Below, piece by piece: positions 22,909 to 31,722 of a DNA stretch of 64,000 nucleotides (within the stretch, counting starts at the first letter, position 1; each line of letters opens with the position of its first letter). The notes under the pieces are model-generated. The model saw only the letters and a list, made by a program, of their open reading frames with translations, ran no database searches and was not told where the DNA came from. Both the position numbers and the translations under genes were made by a program. Source of the stretch: Siphonodentalium dalli (taxonomy: Eukaryota; Mollusca; Scaphopoda; Gadilida; Siphonodentaliidae); assembly GCA_032622095.1 (NCBI GenBank), contig CP136063.1:35560106-35624105 (forward strand), given 5' to 3'.

Positions 22909-24402
22909 ATGTGGGATAAGTCTAGTGCTCATTGGATACTGTACGGAAACAGATACAGTCGAGTCATGCATGGGGAGGTGGAGTCGGCAACAATGGAGCC
23001 AGGAGATGATAAACACACACCGGCAAATACATCTCAAACAGGCGTTGATTCATTAGTCAGTTTGCCCAATAAGGATAATAAGGATATTCGTTTGCTGGAT
23101 CATAAGAGGATACACGATGTTGAGCTCCCATATCAATGTGATGTGTGTGAGAAATCATTTACTTCGTCCACTCACCTGACTTCACATAAGAGGATGCATA
23201 CTGGGGATCGACCGTATCAATGTGATGTGTGTGAGAAATCATTTACTTCGTCCACTCACCTGACTTCACATAAGAGGATCCACACGGTGGGTCGACCGTA
23301 CCAATGCGATATGTGCGAGAAATTATTTACTACGTCGAGTCACCTGACTTCTCATAAGAGGATCCACACGCGGGATCGGCCGTATCAATGTGATGTGTGT
23401 GAGAAATCATTTACTCAGTCGAGTCACTTGACTTCACATAAGAGGATCCACACGGGGGATCGACCGTTTCAATGTGATGTGTGCGAGAAATCATTTACTC
23501 GGTCGAGTGACCTGTCTTCACATAAGAAGATCCACACGGGGGATCGCCCGTATCAATGTGATGTGTGCCAGAAATCATTTACTCTGTCGAGTAAATTGTA
23601 TTTACATAAGAGGATCCACACTGGGGATCGCCCGTATCAATGTGATGTGTGCGAGAAATCATTTACTACGTCCAGTCACCTGACTGAACACAAGAGGATA
23701 CATAAGGGAGATCGCCCATATCAATGTGATATGTGCGAGAAATCATTTACTCATTCGGGTGGCCTGACGAAGCATATAATGATCCATACCGGGGATCGCC
23801 CGTATCAATGTGATGTGTGTGAGAAATCATTTACTCGGTCGGGTGGCCTGACGAAACATATGATGATCCATACCGGAGATAGCCCATATCAATGTGATGT
23901 GTGCGATAAATCATTTACTGTGTCGAGTGGTCTGTCTTCACATAAGAGGATCCACACGGCGGATCGCCCGTATCAATGTGATGTGTGCGATAAGTCATTT
24001 ACTGAGTCGAGTGGCCTGTCTTCACATAAGAGGATCCACACTGGTTATCGACCGTACCAATGCGATGTGTGCGAGAAATTATTTACTACGTCCAGTCAAC
24101 TGACTTCACATAAGAGGATACATGCGGGGGATCGACCGTATGAATGTAATCTGTGCGAGAAATCATTTACTCAGTCGGGTCACCTGACTTCTCATAAGAG
24201 GATCCACACTGGTGATCGCCCGTATCAATGTGATATATGTGAGAAATCATTCACTCGGTTGAGCAATCTGGTGAAACATAACATGATCCACACAGGAGAT
24301 CGCCCTTATCAATGTGATCTTTGCGATAAATCATTTACTCAGTTGGGTAGCATGACGAGACATAAGAGGAACCACATGGGGGAATCAACCGCATCAATGT
24401 GA
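22909..24402 (+). CDS. Poly-C2H2 zinc-finger protein 2 (15 fingers)
   Basis: A 497-aa intronless frame, paralogue of 13141-14802. The first ~75 residues are almost identical to those of protein 1, followed by fifteen C2H2 fingers with TGDRPYQ-type linkers. The bases encoding the DNA-contacting helix positions vary between fingers (for example TSSTHLTSH, TRSSDLSSH, TLSSKLYLH, THSGGLTKH), while the framework is nearly constant, as expected for a rapidly evolving DNA-binding array. The frame stops shortly after finger 15 at the same linker position as in gene 1. Adjacent fingers 8-9 and 10-11 look like recent duplicates. Nucleic-acid binding in the nucleus is inferred from the family. Confidence 0.88.
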   Translation: MWDKSSAHWILYGNRYSRVMHGEVESATMEPGDDKHTPANTSQTGVDSLVSLPNKDNKDIRLLDHKRIHDVELPYQCDVCEKSFTSSTHLTSHKRMHTGDRPYQCDVCEKSFTSSTHLTSHKRIHTVGRPYQCDMCEKLFTTSSHLTSHKRIHTRDRPYQCDVCEKSFTQSSHLTSHKRIHTGDRPFQCDVCEKSFTRSSDLSSHKKIHTGDRPYQCDVCQKSFTLSSKLYLHKRIHTGDRPYQCDVCEKSFTTSSHLTEHKRIHKGDRPYQCDMCEKSFTHSGGLTKHIMIHTGDRPYQCDVCEKSFTRSGGLTKHMMIHTGDSPYQCDVCDKSFTVSSGLSSHKRIHTADRPYQCDVCDKSFTESSGLSSHKRIHTGYRPYQCDVCEKLFTTSSQLTSHKRIHAGDRPYECNLCEKSFTQSGHLTSHKRIHTGDRPYQCDICEKSFTRLSNLVKHNMIHTGDRPYQCDLCDKSFTQLGSMTRHKRNHMGESTASM

Positions 24403-25020
24403 TGTGTGTAAGAAATCATTTACTGAGTCGAGACATAAGATAATCCATACAGGAGATCGCCCGTATTAATGTGATGAATGCGATAAATAATTTTCTGCGT
24501 CGACTCACCTGACGAGACATTTATAAGCGGATACATACATGAGATTGCCCATATCAATGTGATTTGTGCGCCAATTCTTTCGTCCAGCCGAGTGACTTTG
24601 CGAAACAAACGGTTCCGCACCGGGATCGCCCTACCAATGTGATTTATGCGAGAGAAATCATTCCCTCAGTTGAGCAGCCTGGTGAAATAGAGGATCCACT
24701 GGCGGCTTACGACAAATATTAGAAAATACATGTACACACAGGAGTATGGTCATGTAAATTGTTTGACGACAGATGAGAGCATACACTCCGAAGATCGGCC
24801 ATATCCATGTGATATGTGCGGGAAATCAAGTGTCAGTATGAATCACATAGAACGCATAATGTCTACAAGTAGTCGCCCGTGTCTATGTGATATGAGAGGT
24901 AAATCGGTTTGTTTCTTGAATCATTTGAAAAGACAGGATACTGAATACATGCGATCGGCCGTATCAGTGCGACACATCATTCACTTGGTGTTGCATTAGA
25001 TAAGTCACACCGGACCGTGG
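24403..25020 (+). pseudogene. Decayed zinc fingers downstream of gene 2
   Basis: At least six finger-like segments in mixed frames with stop codons. A short open frame at 24730-24999 retains two degenerate fingers (CDMCGKSSVSMNHIERI, CDMRGKSVCFLNHLKR) missing zinc ligands. It matches the 3' flank of gene 1, so it marks the former end of the ancestral gene. Confidence 0.75.
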
Positions 25021-25149
25021 CTCATAACAAGATAATCCTTACCGAGGTTAAACTTAGCGATGATTAAATCCGCATTTTCGTTCATCTGGAATGCCGGCTT
25101 CCCCAAAAGGTGGTATCGCTTTCATTAAAGGGGCATTCATGGGCCCGCA

Positions 25150-25640
25150 ATAGGCCGAAAATACAATTTTCGGTTTTACAACGAAAGGCAGAAATGGTAT
25201 TAAGCGCAAGAAGAGCTAATTGTGCTTAAGCACAATAAGGGATATTCCTTATTGCGCTTATAAGCTCAATACGGGAATAAGGGAATCTCTGTTGTGCTTA
25301 AGCGCAATAAGGGAATATTTAATTGCGCTTAAGCACAATGAAGAATATTCAAATTGCGCTGATAAAGCCCAATAATGAATCTCTTAATAAGGAATAATAT
25401 ATTATATATAGTACATAAACTCCTTATAATTCAGGTGGTGTAGTCCATCTCCATGGCACAATGGGTGGAACAAATATAGGATTATTCTACAATTTGCAGA
25501 AGGGTGATCTATTGAGAGAGATATTAATTGTGTTTAAGTGCAATGGGAAGTAATTGCGGTTAAGCATAATAAGGAATGTCTTATTGCATTCTCATTGGGC
25601 TTAAGCAAAATTAGAGATTCCTTAAGTTATTGCGGTTAAT
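25150..25640. repeat. Palindromic GCGCTTAAGCGCAATAAGG repeats
   Basis: About ten diverged copies centred on CTTAAG palindromes (TTGCGCTTAAGCACAAT, TTGTGCTTAAGCGCAATA, TGTGTTTAAGTGCAATGG) spaced 30-60 bp. No coding frame. Confidence 0.7.
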
Positions 25641-25824
25641 CGAAATTGTCTATTAAATGTCAATTTTGTTTCCCATAGAGATCATCAATGATGTCTATGC
25701 GCAAGTGACCGACGCCAATCTTCTCTGTTGGGATTCCAATTGTTGGCTTATTAAAGATGCACATATGCTGAAGATACAGTCGCGCTCGAAACGCGCTCCC
25801 ATTACATGTAGGTCGGCTTTTGGC

Positions 25825-25830
25825 ACCAAG
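25825..25830. other. Polinton target-site duplication, left (ACCAAG)
   Basis: ACCAAG directly abuts the left terminus and recurs at 45231-45236 directly after the right terminus. A 6-bp duplication is the hallmark of Polinton integration. Confidence 0.95.
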
Positions 25831-26108
25831 AGTAGTAATGGGGGCCACTATGGCCCAGTACCCCCCAGTGGGGGCCACTATGGCCCAGTATCGAATACTG
25901 GACCATCTAGGACCATAGATGGTCCAGTATTCGATACTGGGCCATAGTGGCCCCCACTGGGGGGTACTGGGCCATAATGGCCCCCACTGGGGGGTACTGG
26001 GCCATAGTGGCCCCCACTGGGGGTATTGGGCCATAGTTACCCCCTGAGGATAGATGTTCCTGTCATTGATGTGACATTTCTGATCGAAAAAATGAAAATG
26101 GACTTAGA
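25831..26108. repeat. Polinton left terminal inverted repeat (278 bp)
   Basis: Built from GGGGGCCACTATGGCCCAGTA units: two in one orientation, a central palindrome (TATCGAATACTGGACCATCT and its inverse), then four in the opposite orientation. It closes with the 70-bp unique block CTGAGGATAGATG...GGACTTAGA shared with the right end. It can fold into a long hairpin. Confidence 0.93.
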
Positions 26109-26481
26109 CATTTTTTCATTACTATTTTAAAGTTTGTATAATTCTGACCAGAGATGACACATCGACACGAACAGAATCAATTGGTGGGGATCCTACAGTG
26201 AAAACGATTTTGTTGAAATTTATCATTTATTTTTCAAAAACAAGAACAAGAACAATGAACAATAATATATTATTATACATCAATAATATTAACAAAGAAC
26301 AATAATTTATGTACAAAACAAGGTCTCAGATTGAAGAAACTTAATTGAACATCCTACAACATCCTACGCTGAATCAATAACAAAAGAGTCTATTTTGTGG
26401 AGTTGTTGACACATTCGTTGTTATCTGGTCGTCGTCTTCTTTGCGTTGTATGTATATCAGCCGTCGATGTCCTGGTGAAGT
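26109..26481. other. Non-coding end of the Polinton core strip
   Basis: Separates the left terminal repeat from the protease gene. On the minus strand an AATAAA signal lies at 26226-26231, about 250 nt after the protease stop, and could terminate the core transcripts. No reading frame. Confidence 0.5.
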
Positions 26482-26955
26482 TTAATTCAACAGCAAATTT
26501 GCTTTTCTGTATAATCGACCATAGTGCTTTCCAAACCATCGAACTATTGTTCTGTCATTCTTGAAGAAATCCCGAGAATTGAATAATCTTTTCATCCTCT
26601 TTCCTTTCATCATGTGGTGGAGTGCGAATATACAATATAATCCACACACATTTGTCGCACGATGTTGATATCGTGTTGTATTCATAGTCCATGCTGATGA
26701 GTTCCTTTTTATGAATGGTAACATATATCGTCTCGGTGGTGGTAGTCCAAATGAGTCGAAGTATACAGCTGATCTTCCCTTGAATAACATCAATGTCCAG
26801 TGTTCTCCTGGCTGATCCGATGAGTGCGTGTTCACAATATATGCTTGAATATGCTGTGGTTTCTTCTCTGGTAACAGATCTCTAGCACAAACATGTGTGT
26901 TAAGTTTACACAACCAGGAATTGTCCAGAATATATTGAAGTTCAGCTGTCTGCAT
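26482..26955 (-). CDS. PRO: Polinton cysteine protease (adenain-like)
   Basis: 157 aa from ATG. The adenovirus-protease-like catalytic set is visible in order: H52 in GEHWTLM, D67 in YFDSFG, Q97, and C104 in TNVCGLYC. The spacing from Q97 to C104 is the one expected between oxyanion glutamine and nucleophile. By family knowledge such proteases mature capsid and core precursors during assembly. Length is slightly short but typical for Polintons. Last gene of the strip, 84 bp after the 117-aa gene. No frame break, so potentially active. Confidence 0.9.
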   Translation of the reverse strand: MQTAELQYILDNSWLCKLNTHVCARDLLPEKKPQHIQAYIVNTHSSDQPGEHWTLMLFKGRSAVYFDSFGLPPPRRYMLPFIKRNSSAWTMNTTRYQHRATNVCGLYCIFALHHMMKGKRMKRLFNSRDFFKNDRTIVRWFGKHYGRLYRKANLLLN

Positions 26956-27039
26956 CGTTGTAATTCTCTTTGACTCGCTGTGACCACATCAGAGTCCACT
27001 CTGCATCGAATTTTTTGCGGTTGAGCTCCAAACTGTTTC

Positions 27040-27393
27040 TCAGATGATCCCACATGATGAATGCTTCTCCTTGCAGTGTGGGTTTAACCATATCAGCTTC
27101 GGGAACCATCTTTCCATAACATTGTATATGTCAAGTTTAATCAGCGCTAAGTCGATAAACTGGTTTGTCCAATCATCAGTTGTAGAGAACAAACACAGAA
27201 CATGTTCACGTTGACTAGGATGTTCTATTTTACATCCTTCACAGTTTGCTGACACTTCCTTGCGAATAAGTTCTTGTAGTTCTTCAATCATAGCGTTGTT
27301 GAGTGTGTCCAAGATCAGGTTCCATCTCGGAGCAAAGTTTTGTGAACGTTGGTATTCTTCATAGTAGTTCCATAGCTGTGATGTGAACTCCAT
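27040..27393 (-). CDS. Conserved Polinton protein of unknown function (117 aa)
   Basis: An open frame starting one base after the stop of the major capsid frame. It contains a Cys-x2-Cys-x(4)-His segment (NCEGCKIEHPSQREH, residues 49-63) and a C-terminal Cys/His cluster (NPHCKEKHSSCG), which may bind metal. Short proteins with a GC-x-x-x-HPSQ motif accompany the protease in Polintons of other invertebrates, as I recall; their function is unknown. The tight spacing supports a real gene. Confidence 0.65.
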   Translation of the reverse strand: MEFTSQLWNYYEEYQRSQNFAPRWNLILDTLNNAMIEELQELIRKEVSANCEGCKIEHPSQREHVLCLFSTTDDWTNQFIDLALIKLDIYNVMERWFPKLIWLNPHCKEKHSSCGII

Positions 27394-27394
27394 C

Positions 27395-28020
27395 CTAATA
27401 GTCAGTAAGCACTTCTCTCAAAGCTGTGATCTCTATTTCAATGTCAAATTCAGCATACACCAAAACGTTGACGGCTGTAGTGAGAGCTGTCAAGAATTGA
27501 AGCTCCAAACGCAGGTTCCCTGTCTTTATAGGATGTAGATGCCCCTCGTCGCTTCCTTGGTCCGGTGTCAAGTCGAAACCCCACAAACAATAACCATTCA
27601 TATATTCTTTTAAATTAATGCCAATTGATTTGTTAACACCAAACATTCCTAAAGATTGATACAAAGATAAATATGATCTGAGACATTGTTTTGTTGCGAA
27701 GTTTGGTTCAAATGGACCGTTATGTATTGTATGACCGTCTTGACTAACTTCCAATTTATTCAAACTGAAATGTTTGAAGTGGAATGGATTGGTACCCAAA
27801 TCTCCATAAATTTCACATAAAGATAAGATTGATTAATATCTGTCCACTTTTCGGTTTGAGATGGTATGACAAACTCTATCGGAGCAGAATTATTCAGCGG
27901 TGCAATCGGATGATTTTCGATCCACTGCGATTCTGACATTGTAGCCACCGTTGGTGGAACATGTGTTATATCAAGTTCCGATTTATTGCATTCGCATGAT
28001 CCATTTACCATTTGTGCCAT
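27395..28020 (-). pseudogene. MCP: Polinton major capsid protein, internally deleted
   Basis: Two pieces in different frames. 28020 to about 27800 encodes the N-terminal region (start ATG; PLNNSAPIEFVIPSQTE, then LYVK), matching the start of the double jelly-roll major capsid family (proteins annotated F54H12.2-like). 27799-27395 encodes the C-terminal region (NPFHFKHFSLN, GYCLWGFDLTPD, VLVYAEFD). The second piece has no ATG at its start. The family is normally some 450-600 residues long, so most of the middle (roughly 250 or more residues) is missing at a junction near 27800. Function in capsid formation is therefore lost. Confidence 0.88.
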
Positions 28021-28022
28021 GG

Positions 28023-28397
28023 TTAATCAAAAATATCAAGAGCTCGACTGCTAGGATGTTTTTTCGACTGACTTTTTCGGCGTTTGACAGCTGAATGATT
28101 CATTTTTGAATTCGCTACTCTTTTTCTAGGTTTTTGTCTCGAGTTCAAAATTTGATTTTTAGCTTGTGTGCCAAAAGATTTTAAAGCTTTTTTACCTTCA
28201 GACATCAACGCTTCTTTCGGACTTTTACCTTGATTAATAATTTCATCTGCAACACCAAAAGTGTGTTTTTTCGCAAGTTGTAAAGCTGTCCGACCAATCG
28301 GTTTTAGAAATGGTACAGCAGATCTCATAAGTGATTTGAAAATTGAACCAATACCGTTACCATATTGCCGTGGTACACCTCTATACACGGGGAACAT
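28023..28397 (-). CDS. Small basic core-like protein (adenovirus pX/pVI-like)
   Basis: 124 aa. The N-terminus has an aromatic/glycine start (MFPVYRGVPRQYGNGIGS), then an amphipathic, alanine-rich helix region (SLMRSAVPFLKPIGRTAL) and a strongly basic C-terminus (KPRKRV, KRRKSQSKKH). This design recurs in Polintons and resembles adenoviral core or membrane-lytic minor proteins, suggesting a role with packaged DNA or in membrane interaction. The stop is 2 bp before the major capsid start. The frame is intact. Confidence 0.7.
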   Translation of the reverse strand: MFPVYRGVPRQYGNGIGSIFKSLMRSAVPFLKPIGRTALQLAKKHTFGVADEIINQGKSPKEALMSEGKKALKSFGTQAKNQILNSRQKPRKRVANSKMNHSAVKRRKSQSKKHPSSRALDIFD

Positions 28398-28403
28398 TGT
28401 TTT

Positions 28404-29255
28404 TTAGAACTCCTCTCGTTTTCTGAAATGCAACTTCGCCAAAGACTTACCACCAATAAACTGAATTGATTTTCCTGTGTCGCCACTTATATTTACACTA
28501 ATTTTGTCAAAGTAAGACTTTGAAACTGGAACATAATGTAAATTTAAAAATTCATGTTTTACATGTAATCCGTCGATATCTCTTTTAATTCTGAAAGAAA
28601 CAACTCGTAAAATTTGTACTTCAACATTTCCAACAATTGTGAAATCGGCAATATCAGAATAAACAAACATTAGATTATGACCAACATTCATATCTACACC
28701 AAACGGAAATCTATTATTTGAATAAAAATCTTCAGAAGCGTTTTCAGTTTTGTAACCCAACTTGTGCAAAAGACATTGTGGTAATTCAATTCCTAGTTTT
28801 GTGTTACTTAAACTCTTGCGAATAATTTTCACACGTTTTGTAACTTTTGAGTACTTGATGTTAAATCCGTATTCGTTTTGCATTGCTTCTCCAAGTGTTT
28901 CATCAATTACATCTTGCATTGTATCAAGTAAATCTGCCGCAGAGGTATACGAACCTTTTCGTATCTGTATTTCAAGTGCATGAACGCCATCAGGTCTCGT
29001 AAATATCTTTTCTTCAAAACGATTTTTAAGAACAGACAGTATTATTGCATCAGTTGTAATCAAATTGAATTTACACGAATCCCCTGTAACATTGTATGTT
29101 TCTGAAGGTGTTATCAGTTCGACTAATGCAATTTCCCATTTTACTTTATCAATTTGAATTGGTTTTGGTAATTGTACAGTAAAACAACATTGAGTATTGT
29201 TTGGATACATTACCATTGAACTGTCGCTCGGAATTGTAATGTAGAAAGAATTCAT
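28404..29255 (-). CDS. mCP: Polinton minor capsid (penton-like) protein
   Basis: 283 aa from ATG, without breaks. It opens with SFYITIPSDSSMVMYPNNT and LPKPIQIDKVKWEIALVEL, followed by LMFVYSDIADFTIVGNVEVQ around residue 190 and ends with HYVPVSKSYFDKI and SIQFIGGKSLAKLHFRK. This order matches the single jelly-roll minor capsid family of Polintons, expected to form capsid vertices. The start codon overlaps the stop of the upstream membrane-protein gene as ATGA (29252-29255). It lies directly upstream of the core-like and major capsid genes. Confidence 0.88.
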   Translation of the reverse strand: MNSFYITIPSDSSMVMYPNNTQCCFTVQLPKPIQIDKVKWEIALVELITPSETYNVTGDSCKFNLITTDAIILSVLKNRFEEKIFTRPDGVHALEIQIRKGSYTSAADLLDTMQDVIDETLGEAMQNEYGFNIKYSKVTKRVKIIRKSLSNTKLGIELPQCLLHKLGYKTENASEDFYSNNRFPFGVDMNVGHNLMFVYSDIADFTIVGNVEVQILRVVSFRIKRDIDGLHVKHEFLNLHYVPVSKSYFDKISVNISGDTGKSIQFIGGKSLAKLHFRKREEF

Positions 29256-29515
29256 ACTTTCAAAATTTCTGCCGACTGATTTTTCAAATATTTCAAACGC
29301 GGTGTTGGTAAAATGTATCCCAAAGAACTACTGAGTAAAATTAACCACAGTTCGTTATTTTCACTTTGTAAACTTAAATGAACAATTGCTGTAGCGATTA
29401 TACCAACAATTATAATAATTTGTGTAAAATATGTTACTTGATTTTTTGCAATTTTTTCTCCACAGATTTGAAATTGTGATGGAGCATCCAGAACAACTGA
29501 ACCATTTTGAGACAT
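29252..29515 (-). CDS. Small two-helix membrane protein of Polintons
   Basis: 87 aa when started at the ATG at 29515; the longer open frame overlaps the integrase end and is not needed. Residues 31-49 (VTYFTQIIIIVGIIATAIV) and about 58-74 (LWLILLSSSLGYILPTP) form two hydrophobic segments. Polintons often carry a small protein with an LWxxLLSSxLGYxLPxP end between integrase and capsid genes. Its role is unknown; virion or host membrane insertion is inferred. Confidence 0.75.
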   Translation of the reverse strand: MSQNGSVVLDAPSQFQICGEKIAKNQVTYFTQIIIIVGIIATAIVHLSLQSENNELWLILLSSSLGYILPTPRLKYLKNQSAEILKV

Positions 29516-29525
29516 GTTAAAAGTT

Positions 29526-30620
29526 TTATACCAAATTTGTGGCAGGAATCCAACTGTCAAATTTTTTAGGATAACCATCCCAATGAACTTTAATTTCTCT
29601 AACTGATTTACCAGCAACTTTTCTTGAACGTTTACCAACAACTGATTCAATTTCGTAAACTTTATTATCTTTTATATGTTGAATTTCTTTACCATAAAAT
29701 GATCCTGCGATGTTTTCACCATCTAAATCTACTAATGTGTAAGTTAATGGTGTACTTTTACAAACTCTACTAATTTTGAAAATTTCTTTTGTCCAGTTTG
29801 GAAGATATCCTTTATCAAAAGTTCTCTTTGTTTTATTTATTCTAACAAAATCTCCAACTTTCAAGATCTTATCTTTTTTCGTTTTTAACTTTCCATAAAG
29901 ATTTCTGGAAACTTCAATTTCATTTTCTCGAGTTACTAAAACTGGTGCCATCTTAATACTTCTATGAAAACTTTTGTTGTAAGAATTCACAAAATCGTGC
30001 AAAACATCATTGTATTTCAAAGTTTGATTATGTGTAAAATATTTCCACATCTTTGTTTTCAATGTCCGTTGAAAACGTTCAACTATACTTGCTTTTGTCT
30101 CTGGATTCTCTGTTGTGAAAAAATGAATTTTCTTAGATTTCAAAAATTGTAAAAATAATTTATTTTTGAATTCTGAACCTTTGTCAGATTGAAATGAAAC
30201 AGGTTTTCGTTTTGATGATTTGAGAATTTTCTGAAATGTTTTAACTAAAGTTTTACCAGTTTTGTCTTTAATTTTTTCAACCCATGCAAATTTTGAGAAA
30301 ACATCAATAACACAAAGTAAATATCTGTAATTGTCATTGTGCTTTTGCAAAGTTTGCAAATCTGCCAAATCAGCTTGCCACTGAATATCAATTCCTGCAA
30401 CAATAGTTTTACGTCTGCGAAATTTCCGAACAATTGGTTTGTGCAAAGTATATGTTTTTTGCCATTGTAACCATTTTTTAACATCTGAAAGTTTAATTTT
30501 GTTATTTGTTTCTTTCGCATTTTTCAAAAGTTGATTTGCTCCACTGAAACCACCAACTTCTTTTGGATTGTAGTAAATTTCAGTTAGAAGTTTGTCAAAT
30601 TTTATGTAAGTGGGGACCAT
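29526..30620 (-). CDS. INT: Polinton integrase with chromodomain
   Basis: 364 aa, intact. The catalytic core shows D84 (WQADLADL), D146 (FQSDKGSEF) and E181 (KASIVERF), giving the D,D(35)E spacing of retroviral-type integrases. Residues around 245-300 form an SH3-like/C-terminal linker with NWTKEIFKI. Residues ~318-364 are a chromodomain (YEIESVVGKR, VHWDGYPKKFDSWIPA) that may guide insertion to marked chromatin. The enzyme joins element ends to target DNA and generates the 6-bp duplication observed at the termini. The start ATG at 30620 follows the upstream gene by 24 bp. Confidence 0.95.
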   Translation of the reverse strand: MVPTYIKFDKLLTEIYYNPKEVGGFSGANQLLKNAKETNNKIKLSDVKKWLQWQKTYTLHKPIVRKFRRRKTIVAGIDIQWQADLADLQTLQKHNDNYRYLLCVIDVFSKFAWVEKIKDKTGKTLVKTFQKILKSSKRKPVSFQSDKGSEFKNKLFLQFLKSKKIHFFTTENPETKASIVERFQRTLKTKMWKYFTHNQTLKYNDVLHDFVNSYNKSFHRSIKMAPVLVTRENEIEVSRNLYGKLKTKKDKILKVGDFVRINKTKRTFDKGYLPNWTKEIFKISRVCKSTPLTYTLVDLDGENIAGSFYGKEIQHIKDNKVYEIESVVGKRSRKVAGKSVREIKVHWDGYPKKFDSWIPATNLV

Positions 30621-30644
30621 TCTTTCAAAATAGATTTTCTGGTT

Positions 30645-31277
30645 TTAGGAAATATCAACTGAACGTTTTCTTGACTTGCCACTGCTAGGAGTTGCATGAG
30701 GTGTATGAAACTCATCACCAGTGTGACCTTCTTTTAAATGTCTTTGTATCCACAACCATCGATTCCTGTTACCTACATAATCTTGTGGTACATTAAGTTC
30801 CCCCAATCCACGTAGGAATGTTTCATAACCAACTGGGTCAAAACCTTTTCGGTGACGAACAACATCGTTTATCAAATCAATTATATTTGATCCAGTAACT
30901 GTTTCTGTTCCATAAATTAATTGTCCACGATCATCCCATCTAAGTTTAGGATTAGTTGACAACAATGTTAAAATTTGTTGTGCTTTACCACGAAGTTTAG
31001 ATGGCACACTTTCCAATATATGTTCACTCATGTTCCCAAAGTTTTCAGATAACTTTTGTTCAGGTAAACTGAATTTTGAATTTAAAGATTTTTGTGAAGT
31101 TTTCAATTTGTACAAATTTTCTCCAAATAACTGTGACTTTTCTGATTCAGAAATATTTTTATCATAAACTGATTTCAATTCTTTGTAAGAATCTGAAACA
31201 TTTGAAATTGCAGGATCAGGAGGTAATTGAGGTTTATTCATTTCTGACATTTTCCATTGTTTGAAATCTTCCAACAT
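30645..31277 (-). CDS. Conserved Polinton protein, unknown function (210 aa)
   Basis: Open frame with a charged, glutamine-rich first half and a better-conserved second half (LRWDDRGQLIYGTETVTGSNIIDLINDVVRHRK, residues ~113-145, and a NVPQDYVGN segment). Proteins with the order WNDRGE...G..I.GS.I.DLI occur in many Polinton and adintovirus-like elements, as I recall; no activity is established. The C-terminus is serine/arginine-rich (SSGKSRKRS). The position next to the integrase is usual. Confidence 0.65.
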   Translation of the reverse strand: MLEDFKQWKMSEMNKPQLPPDPAISNVSDSYKELKSVYDKNISESEKSQLFGENLYKLKTSQKSLNSKFSLPEQKLSENFGNMSEHILESVPSKLRGKAQQILTLLSTNPKLRWDDRGQLIYGTETVTGSNIIDLINDVVRHRKGFDPVGYETFLRGLGELNVPQDYVGNRNRWLWIQRHLKEGHTGDEFHTPHATPSSGKSRKRSVDIS

Positions 31278-31304
31278 TCTGAATATTTATTTGAGATTTA
31301 GTTT

Positions 31305-31666
31305 TTACAAAATATTGTTAACAACTGCACCTAATGTTTTGCTAATCAATGGAGCAAGAAATAATAATGGTAAAAAGCCACCTTTTTGATTCAAATTTTC
31401 TTCTTTTGTTGCAAAGGTTTGTTCTTGTCTGCAAGATATCTGATATGTTTACGCTTCGAATGTAACTTGCGGTTCTGAGCTTCATTCAGTTTTACATTAC
31501 CTTTTAAAAGATTTTGACAACATTCTGAAATGCAATCCATCACTTGTTTCGGAGCATCGTTGATCATTTTCTTTTTATATGCAGATGGAACTTTACTCAT
31601 TGCAACAATCAACTCACCATATTTTTTTATCAGCGGTGCTTTCCGGCTCTTAGTTTTTGAAGGCAT
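31305..31666 (-). pseudogene. Small basic Polinton protein 1 with hydrophobic tail, frame shifted
   Basis: The open part (31666-31391) is a lysine-rich ~90-aa protein containing CISECCQNLLKGNVKLN and KRKHIRYLADKNKP. It stops just after a KKK stretch. The expected glycine/hydrophobic tail (QKGGFLPLLFLAPLI) follows immediately in the -1 frame and ends with a stop at 31305-31307. Related proteins in other Polintons carry both parts in one frame. Either the gene is broken by one base or expression needs a -1 shift. Start is placed at the ATG at 31666. Confidence 0.6.
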
Positions 31667-31722
31667 CTTCACAGTCTAAGTAGTTGTCTCAAAATGAGCA
31701 GAAAAATTATATGTTTCATCTT

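Noticed and set aside
28762-28983. Plus-strand frames inside the Polinton core strip (also 29964-30152, 33652-34011, 34781-35062, 36756-37022, 37296-37766)
   Set aside because: They are antisense shadows of well-supported minus-strand genes.
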